Shown here piece by piece: positions 1 through 11,541 of a stretch of 59,693 nt of DNA (position 1 is the stretch's first letter; each line of letters begins with the position of its first letter). This DNA is from Chloromonas sp. AAM2 (taxonomy: Eukaryota > Chlorophyta > Chlorophyceae > Chlamydomonadales > Chlamydomonadaceae). The notes beneath the pieces were generated by a model. That model saw only the letters and a program-made list of their open reading frames with translations. It had not been told where the DNA came from and did no database searches. The DNA is taken from the NCBI GenBank assembly GCA_004335635.1, contig QAXH01006279.1:25144-84836 (forward strand). Reading direction: 5' to 3'. Position numbers and translations under genes: made by a program.

Positions 1-3000
1 CCCGGGAAAGCACCACAGGGGCCAAAGGGTCCAGCCACGGCGTAGGCAGGGAGCCAACAGCAGGATCGGTTTGATCAGCAGTGGTGATGGTGGCAGCAGT
101 GACGACCGCGAGGCGAGCGGCAGCTTGTTGTGCTCGTTTGACCGCGGCTGAAGCTGCCTTGGGAGATTCCGGTTGCAGAACCGCAGCTAAGGCCGCTTCC
201 CCGGCTATCACAATGTAGAGCTGGTCATCGAGTTTGAGGTTGATAGCGTGGAGCGTGCTTGGTGATGAGGAGCTGGGGAGTGCAGGACCTTGGTTGTTGG
301 TGGCAGGCATGGTAATGGGCTCCTCTGGCACTGTTTCATCCTGCAACAGCAGGACCAGTTGGCACTAGCAACGGCTGCTGGAACACACGACGCTGGTTTT
401 AAACCTTCTAATATATTGAAATTTGCTCGGCGCTTGTCGAGGCAGTTGTAGCAGAAGATCGTCCGATATGGAGGAGGTGTCTTACATGTAGTTGTATGAC
501 TTTGTTTCGAGCAGCCCTTAGCCTGATCCATTCTGCAGAGTTTTTATCATCGTGTGGCTGTTTCATGCGTTATGCACATGCCCACGTTCCATGTGACACG
601 CTCTTTGTTCAAGGATGCATGCAAGTGTGCTCTCCATGAGCAGCCTACATGCCTACATGCCCAACTTTCCATGCTGCCTGCACGGTATGGCACACAAGGA
701 CACACCAGGTTCCTGTGCTGAACAACACTATCTACACCTAGTACCTACATCTAGTATCTACATCTCTCTATGCATAGGTTATGCCTCCTGTATGTACAGC
801 ACACGCCCTACCTTGACGGTCATCCCCATGCCGGACTGGGATGCTCTCCCTGACGAGGGTGCGTAGTCGCATGTTGTCGGTCTGGACAGCTCAGCTGCAG
901 CGGCAAGCTCTGGAGAGGGCGTCAGAGCCAGGGCAGCCACTTGTTGGTGGGGCTGCACGTCATATCCGTCGTAGGTCGGCGGGGTGGTGTTGCTGCTAGC
1001 CATGGGCTGCATGCCAAGAGAGCGGCATCGGGTAAGCTCAGTAACTTGCTCAAATAATAATGAACACAAAATAATAATGATCACAAAACAGACCAAGGCT
1101 GAACACTGGAGTCGAAAGCAAGGTTGGAAACTTTACAATGGCTTGCAGGTGGGATGCCTGTCCAAACCGGTCCGCAAGCAGATGGATAGTTGGATAGTTG
1201 TTGCTGACGTGGTGCATACAAGGGCATGCCGTTACCGCTCCGGCTAGCAACTCACCTCATTCCACGCTTGAAGGCCACCAATCCTGTCCGTGCCTGGCGT
1301 TGCTGCGGCAACAGGACACACAATCGAACACACAAACACAGCTGTGAAGCATGCTCAACTCGTCAGAGTACACACAGGTCAGGCAACTGCAGACTGTGAA
1401 ATATATGGTGTTACCTGATATCAATGCAGCAAAGTAAAGTAACTGGTGATCAGTGCTAAGTGCCATGCATGCATGGGTGTGCAGATGCCCGGCTGGGCAC
1501 TTGCAAATCCTGACTCGCACCTGGCTTGGTTGCCTGGCCGTCAAGTTGCAGCGGTGGTACAGACTGCGCCCGCACCACCTCATGCGTCAGCCCACCGCAG
1601 GATTGGACTGTGAAACCGAGCACACCTTCCCTGGACCCATTGCTTTGCAGCGAGTTTTCTCGCGAGGGACTTCCGTCCTCACGAGCTTTCAGCCCGTGCA
1701 GCAGACCATGGACGGGCGATGCAGGCCCTTGGCTTCCATCCCCTTCCGGCTGCGGGCTGTGCGCACTGCCTTCATGCTCTGCGTGACCCTTGTGGTCAAG
1801 CCGCTGGCCATTTGTCTTGTCATTGTTCGCCCGTTCTGGCAGGATCCCAGCGTGCTCAGCCTCGCTATCCTCTAAGCTTGCAGGCCCGCCAAACTTGGAA
1901 TCAACGCCTGGCAGGCTCATATTGCTGGCAAAGGCGTCGTATAACTTGGCAGGGACCTGATCCCCACTGACTACTCCACTATCCTCGGCATTAGTCGCAC
2001 CACTAATTGATATGATCGTCCGCGCCAGGGGCAAGCCCGCGCTTCCGGGCGGCAGGGCGCGCAAGGTCAGATCTTGGAAGACGCGAATGCGCGCCTGCCA
2101 CGGAAGAAGGGAAAATGTGGGAACGGAGCTAAACCCATCTGCCAGGGCCTCGACCTGCATAGCCACAAACATGCGCTGAACCAACGTCGAATGCGTAATT
2201 CGACATCAATCGGACGTCGAGTCCCGGGTTATGAACCGCAAGGACGTAATGGTGACTAAAGGGCTCGTATGATCTTGTTGAAAGGACGCATAGTTCAGTG
2301 GTTGCAGAAAGACTGTCGGCCTTATGCCTGTTCGACTGCGTGAGGGCGGAATTGAAACGATGAATTCCGCGGTTTCGCACGGACATGGAATATCATGTCA
2401 TGCAGGGCGCGAGCATGCTTCAGTGACCGACCTAATGTGTGTGATTGCGGGGAAAACCCTGCCAAAGACGGTGCCAGTGCGATTGGTTGCGCACCTGCCA
2501 CATCGGCCTTGATCCAGGCGCTGTGACGAGGTACTCACGCAACACTGCGGCGGCCTCGGGCCAGCGCTTGATCCCCTGCAACAAGGCAATGCACGTGTCA
2601 AAGAGGCGACGTGAGTCTACCTATCTGCAAAGAAAGATCATCATGATGCGTTCCTTCAATGAGGGCCGTGGCGTCCCCATAGCAAAATCGTCATGCTGCG
2701 GCTGCGTGTATAATCGTCTGATGACATGGTGAAGCGACGGACTGCCCTTGCTACGCAATGTTTATGTTATCGTCCGACGATCTGGCCTTTAGCTGCCAGG
2801 CGTCGTGCCCTTAGCTGGACTTCTAGTTCGTCAAAAACTTTGCATTCAGAAACAGATTGTGAGTATCACCTCTCACCTGCTTGACTGTGCTGCGCATGGC
2901 GGCGTGCGCCTGTTGCGACAGCATGCGCTTGTGCGCCATGTCCCGCACGCTCAAGGGTAGGATGTTGACGAGCGCAGCGCGAGGTATGCAAATGTACTCG

Positions 3001-6000
3001 ACAGGCTGCATGGCCAGTGCCGTACAGCGCCTTGGATGCCTGCAAGCGCATCAGCAAACTCGCATGGTGATGACGACGGCCGCAACTTACTGTGCTTGCC
3101 ACATGGGGCAGTCTAGCCGAGTACTCCGAGCGACATACACAACTGCGTTTAAGTTGGTGACCGTCCTAGCACGGCAGGGCCAGGCCAGAGACATGCGATA
3201 TTTGAGCAAGGCCTTACTTTACCTACACGCATGCATCCCATCCGCAGCACATTACGACCACAGATTTGGTAAGGATGCATGGCAAATGCTTTTGACAGAA
3301 AGCATAGGACTCACGTGTCGCCTCCTGCCAGCCCTTCTTCGCCCAGAAACAAAGGTGAGTTGTGCACTGCCACCACCTGCTGTTTGTTGGCTTTCATCAC
3401 CATGGCAAGGGCGTTGTACAAGGGCATGCCTTTCAGAGTTGGAGGCAAGAGTTCCGCATCCTGCAACGCAGGTGCTTCACCCTTCCTGCTCTCCTGCCGT
3501 TGCGCTTGCTTGAGGCTTGCAATTCTTGCGTTGGCATTTGGCTTGAGGTCAACCTGCCGCTGTGCAGCATGATCATTTGGCACGGCTGACGCCTGTCGCT
3601 GGCTCTCGGACTGCTGCTGTTGCCGCTGCTTCTCACTGCTGGCACCGCTTCGTTCCTGAAGTATCTCATTGTTGCTTTCTGGCCATGCCGCAAGGCCAAC
3701 CCCTTTTGCCAACGAAACCATACTAGCCTGTACGCCCAGTGAATCGCCTGTGAAGTCCTCTTGGCCCATGTGGCCTGCTGTGGTAGCACGGCTTTGTATG
3801 GATGGCAGGGGGGAGGGGGCCGGTGAAGGGGTGGCGATGCTCGTGTAACGGTCAGAGGTAGCCAAGGATGATTCTGGGCGGTGATGCAAACTGCCATGCT
3901 GGGGTGTAGCATCACCAATCCATCCTGCCTGATCTTCACTACCGCCCAAGTGGCTTTCGACATGCATGCTGGTAAGTGCTGACGGCTCAAAAGCGTGGCT
4001 ATCATCTGGTGACACAGCTGCCGCTATAGCGATGATTGCATCTCCGCTTGTCGTCTCAACAGTTCCGGCCTTGCCCTGCACATCAGTCTCTACAAGCTTG
4101 CCTGAGCCGGTTGTTGGTGGAGTCAGAGGTGACGGCCCGGCACCTGCCAGCCCGAAATCAAACCCAGAGGGAGCTCTCCCAAGAGCGGAGTCGACACTGC
4201 CAGCAGGATTGTTACTCTGGATACTGTCCGTTGCGTTGGCTGCGTTAGAGCTCTCGCCTTGGCTGTTGGGACACGGCTGCATGAGTCCGTAGATGGGCGT
4301 GATGGCTTCCTGGGACGCTTGTGACATGCCATCGTCGATGGTGGCGGGGCGGGTGTCAACAGGGGCAGGTGGCCAGCGCCCTGCTTCACTGGAAGATGGC
4401 CCACTTACAGAGCCAGCGTCAGTCACTGCAGCCCCTACACTACTTGAAGCCACAGGTGGTTGCGACTCACTATCGGCCGGCATAGGGGCGGGAGCAGCAA
4501 CCTGACTAGGCTCGCGGGTCACCGGGTGGCTTGTTGTAGGTAGTACCGCCACACTATCCTGGTCTGCAGCAGCGGGCTCCACAACAAAGTCCAGCTGCTC
4601 TTCCATCTTGCCGATGTCCAACAGCGCCAACGGCGCCAACTGTAATCTCAGTGTTTGCGTGTTCCCATGCTCGAGCAACTCAGGACCCGCTGTGGTGGGG
4701 TGTCTCGGCTCGGATACTTCCTCATCCACTGGCCGTTCGGGCAAACCGTCTTCCTTAGCACGCGCAGCGACCCATTGACCAACTTGCGCTGTGCGCTGGG
4801 TGACGAGTTCTTCTTCACTTTGGGCTGGGGACCCTGCCGGGTGGTTGCTGTTTTGAACCTGTAACTCGTCATGCGTAGTTGCTGTCTTGCCAAGCCCCGA
4901 TCTCATACGTCGCGCAGCTGTACCGTTCTCAGACGCCGTGCCACCAGCCATGCTGCTCCGTCGCGCGTTCGCGACCAGTCCCATCTCAGAAATACGTCGG
5001 TTTCCTGGCGCCCGTGGCAACTCCGTCGGAACAATCGCGGAGGTATCGCCCATAGTCAGTTGCAACTGCTGCACCACCTGGCCTTCAGTCTGCACCGCCT
5101 CTGGTCCCGCTTGTTGCGTGATCAGCACTTGCCCCTTGATCAGCAACAAAACGGAATCCGCGTCATCTTCCTCGCTGAACAGCGATTGGCCAGGCTGGCG
5201 GTACATGTGGGTGCCACGTGATACAGCTGCTCTGAGGCGTGCTTCCACGCTGAAGTGTAGGCCAGGTGTCAGAGCCAGTACCTGCATGTCACCATGCATG
5301 CATGAAAGGTAAGTTAGCGTAGAGAGTGCTAGGGTAGAGCTGTAGTTTCTATCAGAACCTTCCTATGGATCAGCCCACCACTCAACGTCCTATTTGGCTA
5401 CTAATATCTCATACGATATCTTGTACATCAGTAAAACCGTGACAGAACACGCGATGGGATGAGCACCACCCTGAACCACCTTCACCAAGAAAGACTGGGA
5501 ACAGGCTGAATCAGCCTATCCGCGGCTGCATGAGAGCGGGGTCTGAATGCGTCCGGTCTGACAAGGCAGGCCGACGAGTCTGCAACTGGTTGAGACTCGC
5601 ACTCACTTAGGATGCATGCAAAGCGATACCGGTAGCTCCTCCGCACAAAGGCCATCTGCAAAGCTGCCCCTTCTGCCACGGCCTTCACTTTTTTTGCCTA
5701 GTTGTTCAGCTCTCATTCCACCCCACCCACCTTGTCGGCTGCCCATGCCCCCAGCTGCGCCTCGTACTCATTCCATGAGATACTGGCCACGTGCGCCTCG
5801 AAGTTGGGGTCGGTGCGCACGTCACATGGCACTTGCAGGCGCTGGGTCATGAGCTGAACGCCCAGCACTGCACCGGGCTGCAACCGCTGGGGAGGTGTGC
5901 CGTCCACACTCAAGATTATCTGTGAGTGACATGTAAGTGCACAGCATCAATTCTCCCTAAGAACAGTGCCTGTTGAGATCAAGCAGCGCTGGACATTATT

Positions 6001-9000
6001 GCTGGGTATTTGAGGAGCAGCAGCAGCAGGTGATGTTGATCAGCATTTGGTTTTTCAACAGCATTTCCCTGACTTCAGCGGAGGGGCTTGTGATTGTGAT
6101 TGTGCATCAGACAAAGATGGGTCGAGGAGGCATCAGACAAAGATGGGTCGAGGAGGCATCAGACAAAGATGGGTCGAGGAGGCATCAGACAAAGATGGCA
6201 CGTAAACCAGCAGCAGCAGCAGCAGCAAAAACGCAACTAGTGACCTTATTTGCCTGATTGGCCAGTAGCTCACGGGCTGCTGTGTCCTGGCTGGTGAGTG
6301 AGCTGCTGCCAAGAACATCCACTGCAGTACAGGAGCTGCAGATACTATGCAGTACAGGAGTAACGCCAAGCAGCTACACCTCGGCGCTGTGGCCTGGCAA
6401 GCACGTCAATCCTGCACAGCCTATGCCCTGTCACTCTGGTTGCATACACCTCTACGCCGCCGCCTTTGCACAGGCTATGCCCTGCCAACCTGGTTGCGAT
6501 CCACCCCGCACACCCACATGTCCCGACAGCAGCACCAGCAGCTCGGTACACACAGTGCCCTTGGCATAGAGCAGGGAGGATGGGGGGTAGCTGAAGAGCT
6601 GCATCCGGTCAGCCAAACCTTGGACCAGGACACCGTCCTGCCTGCAGAGACATTGAGCACGCAGTGGCGACATAATAGGTGGAGGATTGCGGTGCACACA
6701 TGGTGTGTGGTATAGTGACGTACGTATGCCATGCTGCAAGAGAGAAAAGCAGTGACTCATGTCATACATTGTGCAATCAACACAGGCAGCGTGAAGATAC
6801 GATTAGGTTGGTTTGACATTCGAGTGCCAGAGGGTGGAGCTGGCAAACCGAGCAGAGCTTGTCCTAGCAAGCCGCCATGCCTGTAACGTAAGCCATGTCA
6901 AAGTCCCGCACTCACCCGGCAAAGTGTGGTAGTTGATCCAGCACCTTCCGCATGTCAGACCGGGCATACCCCTGCTTGGTCATGATCTCCGTCATGAGCC
7001 CTGCTGTGTGGCCCTTGCCACTGCCCGCCAGACGCTGCTGACCAATCCCAGAAGGGAGCTCGACGGTCGTGTAAACCTGTGCAAAGAATCAAGGTCAAAG
7101 AAGTGAAGTCAAGAGTGGGCTGCACACTGGTTGAGATGACTCGGATTAGAGTGACAATGAAGTACTGCGGTAACACATGTCAGCGAGTCAACTGTACGCA
7201 AGTCAGGTCAAGAATTGCGATATCGGGACAACTGGGCTGGCTGACTCTCACCGTTGTAGATGACAAGGCCGCCGACACTGTTGCATTTAAGCATGCGTGT
7301 CAATGGATCGACACACGCTCACCTGCACCAGGCTCTCTTCTGCAGCTCTCGACACAATTCCTCTCCGCCCGCTGCGCTTCCCGACGCCGATCTCGAGCGC
7401 CGGCATCCACCCTGCCGGCGGTTTTCCGTTCGCGCCAGTCGCCTTGATTTTATCGAGAAACAGCTGCCCCGCTTTTACCTTATCCATGACCTTGATCACA
7501 TCTGCGACATACTTTGGAACAGGCTCAAGTGCGTTTCCGACTCCGCCACTGGCACGGCTCGCGGCACCCAAGGTTGAGCGAGCTGCAAACGACTCAAATC
7601 CCCGCGTGCTGTCAAGTCCTGTGGCCCAGGCTACGTTTAGCGAGTTGTTCGTGTTTGAATGCACCAGGCTGGCTCGCATGCTCGGGGATCCGGCGAGTAG
7701 CGGAGCAAGATGGTCGCCGCCCTCTTCCTCCTCGTCACCCGAGTGTATGCCCCTGGCAGGCTGGCGGGTGGGGCTGCTAAGCCCGGGCTTGGCGCTGGGG
7801 TGGTTAACCCAAGAAGGATCATACACCTACGCAAGCCACGTTTGCGCAAATACAACATGGCGTTGGTGCACGTCTTTGACGTCCATTTGTGGCATCCGTG
7901 TTTAGTAATCCTGACATCACTCACATAATGTGGATCTTTTTGCACCTGCGCCATCCCCTACACATGCCCACATACCCATACCTGGATGCCATGCGTGAGT
8001 GTGGTGTGATCCACACTGTATGCGAGGCGGGGCAGCTTCTTTTTCCCCGACAGGATGCGCGACTTGACATGGGCATACTCAGGCGGCACAGAGATGGGCA
8101 AGGGTTCGGTCAGGCTGGCGTCTAGGCCCTTGTTGGCTGGCCCAGTGTAGTAAGCCTGAATGGTTTCGGGTAGCTGCAGGAAAGGCAAAAGCGGAGCACA
8201 AGGTAGAGCAATCATAGCAGGCATCATATTGCGCCCAGTGAGTACAGGCAGTGTAGCAGGGCAGCCATCGGGCGGTTGAAGAGGCTGTTGTGTACGCAGC
8301 GGTGAAACCGCCCAACTGCACAATGAAGCTGCACAATTGCGGGATGGACGAGCACACCGGGAGACGACCGAAGCCATCGCTACAGAAGACTGTGCAGTTC
8401 GGTCCATTTGTAGGGTGGCAAGGAGATGACAACACGCATGAGGGTAGCACATAGAGTAGGCATAAATGTCAAAGGAACAGACGTTAGGGTCTAACCACGG
8501 TAATCACAACTGTCGTGGCGGCACGCCGTCTGACGGCTGTGCGTTGGCAATTGGAGCAAGCGTGCCAATGCCGATGCCAATGCCAATGCCAATGCCGTAC
8601 AGTGAAGCATATGCAGGCCAGGAGGGCAGAGGAAAAGAGGGGCACGCCAACACTGCAGCCCGCAAGATGCCGCAAACCTTGGTGCATACTTTGGCAGGAT
8701 TAGACAGTGAGTTTTTGGCCAGGTGAGTTGCAGTGCAGCATGTGTGCAGACTGGCAGAGCCCAGCAAGGGAAAAGCTATATGGAGCGGAGGGGTTGACAG
8801 TGTTTGTTCATTGCATACTGTGAGGCTCGTTTAACATCAACACATGGAGGGGTGATCGAGCAAACGGGCAAATGTAACAGTCAAAGAAGGAGGCTTCGTG
8901 GGAAGCATGGCCAAACACGGTGCATTCCAAGCAAACATGATGCTGTCATGTGTCCTTCTTGAATGCAAGTTGCAGGCGTCTTCATTTGCATGCAAGTGTG

Positions 9001-9267
9001 TCTGAGACAAGGACAACATCTGACATGCAAGGTTCAGACATGTGCACTGTGCAGAGCATGCACGCATGCTTCAGTACTGTGGCAGGCAGCACTTACAGGC
9101 TGTGGCCCATGCCCCCTAGCCAGTTGCTGAGCTAGATGCTGGGTGACGCTGCTGAGAGGCCTGTCTCCCTGCAACTCCTTCAGATATTGATCCAGGGCAG
9201 GTAGCTTGATGCCGAGCGCCCCGCTGGATGATGCAACTTTTTCGGTTGCATCTCCGTTGCCCGGCAT
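1..9267 (-). CDS. Multi-domain cyclic-nucleotide-binding-like protein (3' end outside window)
   Basis: Minus-strand gene, open at the left edge. Exons (high to low): 9267-9097, 8173-7982, 7826-7323, 7076-6916, 6641-6518, 5919-5731, 5281-3315, 3039-2877, 2154-1501, 1006-812, 340-<1; all junctions are GT-AG and in phase, giving at least 1553 aa. The start is the ATG at 9267, which opens the first phased exon. Three cNMP-binding-like (CNBD) folds are visible. CNBD1 spans about residues 330-445, with DMRKVLDQLPHFAG, LLVLLSGH and LQPGAVLG. CNBD2 begins near 448 (VLLLIKGQVLI) and its phosphate-binding cassette (FLGEEGL, then HPRRCTA, then IPRAALVNIL) follows only after about 560 low-complexity residues. 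CNBD3 begins near 1160 (VPTFSLLPWQ) and resumes at LDDQLYIVIAGEAAL after about 270 residues. Only CNBD2 keeps the Glu and Arg expected to hold a cyclic nucleotide. No kinase, channel or exchanger domain is seen. Function is inferred as a cAMP/cGMP sensor or scaffold. An extra exon between 8173 and 9097 is possible. Confidence 0.8.
6105..6198. repeat. 26-bp tandem repeat, about 3.6 copies
   Basis: Copies begin at 6105, 6131, 6157 and 6183; each contains CATCAGACAAAGATGG followed by GTCGAGGAGG. It lies in the intron between the two exons of CNBD1, so it is not coding in the model. Confidence 0.9.
8571..8600. repeat. Hexamer microsatellite (GCCAAT-like)
   Basis: Five to six imperfect GCCAAT/GCCGAT units in the first intron of the CNBD gene. 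No coding role is seen. Confidence 0.7.
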
Positions 9268-9686
9268 TCCCGCGCCTTATTGCAAGCTTTGGCCGGCAGA
9301 GGCCGCAATAAGAATTTCATTTGCTGATTGAGGGTTTTGAGACCAATGGACGCCAATTAATGCGCCCATAGACGAAACTGGCCATCCGAGCAGGAACTTG
9401 CAAGCTCACTCCGCTCCTGATAATCATATCATCTTTAACGAACTGTTCGCTTCAGGCAAACGCAAACCCTGTCGTACGTATACGGCGAGTCGCCGGAAAC
9501 CGACGCAACCGCGAGAAGCTGCCTAGCAGTTTCAGTTTGCTTTGTTTGCAGGCTTTCAGGTGGCACTCTCAGTTGGCATGCACACCTCACCATGGTTGCT
9601 AAGCTGCCATCCCCTATACGGCTTCTGCCATGCAGCTGTGCCTGCAGTGCCTTGGCTCCTGATAGTCAGGATCCAGAGATGTCAGC
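9268..9686. promoter_or_regulatory. Divergent intergenic region between the CNBD gene and the SprT-like ORF
   Basis: About 420 bp separate the two opposed start codons, so it should carry both upstream regions if both genes are real. I see no clear TATA box or repeat. Assignment rests on position only. Confidence 0.35.
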
Positions 9687-11147
9687 ATGCAACTACGCAG
9701 ACAGCCGATGGCTTGCACCTCTTGCCTTGGACGAATGGTACTGCGAGCGCACGGCCACGGATCGCCATGCACCCACGTACCTTTGAGAAAACGGGTGGCA
9801 TGGATGCGCACTGAGCGAGCATGCAGGCAGCTTCTGGCGAGCTACCGCCAGAGCCGATCTCCGCGTCAGCAAGCCGGTGACGGAGACTGTGCATGCCAGG
9901 CAGCAGACCCAGAAAGCATGCATGCATGCACGAGCCTCGCAGACAGACATCATGCATGCTCGCATCCTGCCACGACACGCATGTCCACACATGGGCTTGA
10001 AGATCTCCAAGTCTGTGAGCTAGACCCCTTGGTGCACCTCTTCGCCCAAGAAATCGATCAGCAATTCATGGGTGGGAGCTTCCATTGCGCCATGCAGCGC
10101 CAATCCCACATGTGCAGCCTATCCCTCCTGACCTCTGCCCATAACCAGGCTACCATGCCAGAGCACGCACCACTGGCCCCCAGCCCTACCTCAACTGCCA
10201 ACTGCACCATTACGGCAAGAACTGGTCCCACTGCTATCCTTTCCACTCCAACCACTACAAGCCCCACCCACCCAACCATCACCGCTCCGGTTCCCCAAAG
10301 CATTCAATACCGCATGGTAGACTTTGTACCCGCGTCCATTAAGGCCACATTTGGCAGGAGTAACAGCCACAGGAAGCGCATCAGGGTGCCCAAGTCAGGC
10401 TCAGACCATAGCCGTGCTCATGGTGGTTTGGCTGGCTACTCGCCCACAGCCCACTGCATCTACTTCAGTAGCCGAGTGCTCCGAGACATGACTGCTCCAC
10501 AGCCACTGCCAGCATTGGTACACAGCATGCTTCAGCCAGCACTCCACAACCCCACAATCCCACTAAGACAACGGCTCGCAGCTGCAGCGCCCCATGTGCT
10601 CAGACCGCCTGAACCACCTGGCATGAGCAAGATCTCAAGCCCAAGTGACACATGCAGCCAAGAAGGCAATGCCCAAGCATTGGATGTCCGAGTGCTGCGT
10701 CACCGGCGCGGCACACTGACTCAGGCAAAGCAGCGGCAGGGCCAAAGGCGAAAACATGTCGCCAGGCAGCTTATTGAGGGCACACCACACGCGTGCGCAA
10801 TGCGCATGCAGTTGGCCCCAGAAACCGTCCACGTTTTGAAGAAGCAACAAGAGCACATGGCAACTTTGTGGGAATTACGCACACAGACAGCCAAATCTGT
10901 GGGCAAGCACGCAATGCGGCAGCCGAGTTTTACACTGGATTGTCCCAGCTTGTCCTGGCCAGTTCAGGCTGATGGCTGGCTCGTGGTTAGTCGGTTGCAG
11001 CTGGTGCTGCATGTGCTGGCACATGAGATGATGCATGCAGTTGCCGAGGTCATGTGCCCTCAGGTGCGTACACTCTGCAGGGGTCACCATGCACGTTTTG
11101 TTTCCCTTCCGTTATGTGCACTACTTGCACTACCCAAGAGTCAGTGA
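9687..11147 (+). CDS. Intronless SprT-like metalloprotease-signature protein
   Basis: Uninterrupted 486-codon ORF. Near its C-terminus (residues 446-450) is HEMMH within VLAHEMMHAVAEV, followed about 20 residues later by GHHARF. This is the HExxH...GH(G/H)xxF zinc-ligand pattern of SprT/Spartan-type proteases, which cut DNA-protein crosslinks in known members. A stretch near residues 110-130 (ELDPLVHLFAQEIDQQFMGG) resembles the first helix of a SprT domain (DP..LF..FN..FF.G.L). If so, about 300 Pro/Thr/Ser/His-rich residues split the domain. The ATG at 9981, just ahead of this helix, is a plausible alternative start; the first 98 residues look non-conserved. The C-terminus ends soon after the third ligand, shorter than in Spartan. 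It could be a retrocopy, a mobile-element gene, or a true gene with unrecognised introns. Confidence in the motif is moderate; confidence that the ORF is expressed is low to moderate. Confidence 0.45.
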   Translation: MQLRRQPMACTSCLGRMVLRAHGHGSPCTHVPLRKRVAWMRTERACRQLLASYRQSRSPRQQAGDGDCACQAADPESMHACTSLADRHHACSHPATTRMSTHGLEDLQVCELDPLVHLFAQEIDQQFMGGSFHCAMQRQSHMCSLSLLTSAHNQATMPEHAPLAPSPTSTANCTITARTGPTAILSTPTTTSPTHPTITAPVPQSIQYRMVDFVPASIKATFGRSNSHRKRIRVPKSGSDHSRAHGGLAGYSPTAHCIYFSSRVLRDMTAPQPLPALVHSMLQPALHNPTIPLRQRLAAAAPHVLRPPEPPGMSKISSPSDTCSQEGNAQALDVRVLRHRRGTLTQAKQRQGQRRKHVARQLIEGTPHACAMRMQLAPETVHVLKKQQEHMATLWELRTQTAKSVGKHAMRQPSFTLDCPSLSWPVQADGWLVVSRLQLVLHVLAHEMMHAVAEVMCPQVRTLCRGHHARFVSLPLCALLALPKSQ

Positions 11148-11517
11148 AATGCATGCCCATGCATCTCTTGATCACAGCCGCTGCTGTCCATTGCCATGGA
11201 TTTCCAGTTGCCATGACGTGAACAATTACACGCATGCTCCACACACATGTTTTCAGCACATGGCTTTTGATGGCATGGTTTCTCCTGCCTGTGGGAGCGC
11301 TTTGATAGGCCCATCTCACAAGACACTACGCATGACTGTACGCACTCAACACAAGAACTGTTTGCCTGCTGCCAAAAAAAATGCATTTTCTCATTGAGTT
11401 GATCCATCATGTGAGCAGTTGCGTCTACCACATCGCGCATCATCACCACAGTCAGTCTGACACTGGTCATGTGGTCACATGCACACACATCACCCCAGTT
11501 CCATCGCACAATCACCA

Positions 11518-11541
11518 GATTGTCCCAGAACTGGCAAACAT
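11518..11541 (+). repeat. Dispersed repeat core, copy A
   Basis: Contains CAGAACTGGCAAACAT preceded by GATTGTCC, followed by a T-run. The same 24 bases recur at 29532-29555, and the ACTGGCAAACAT core recurs inverted at 46745-46759. This suggests a decayed mobile family. Confidence 0.55.

Noticed and set aside
3433..4005. 190-codon minus-strand frame within the CNBD2 insert
   Set aside because: It is a shadow of the phased 1967-bp exon, which joins in frame to CNBD sequence on both sides.
6105..6198. CRISPR-like direct repeats
   Set aside because: The units are contiguous with no spacers, and it is a eukaryotic intron: a simple minisatellite.
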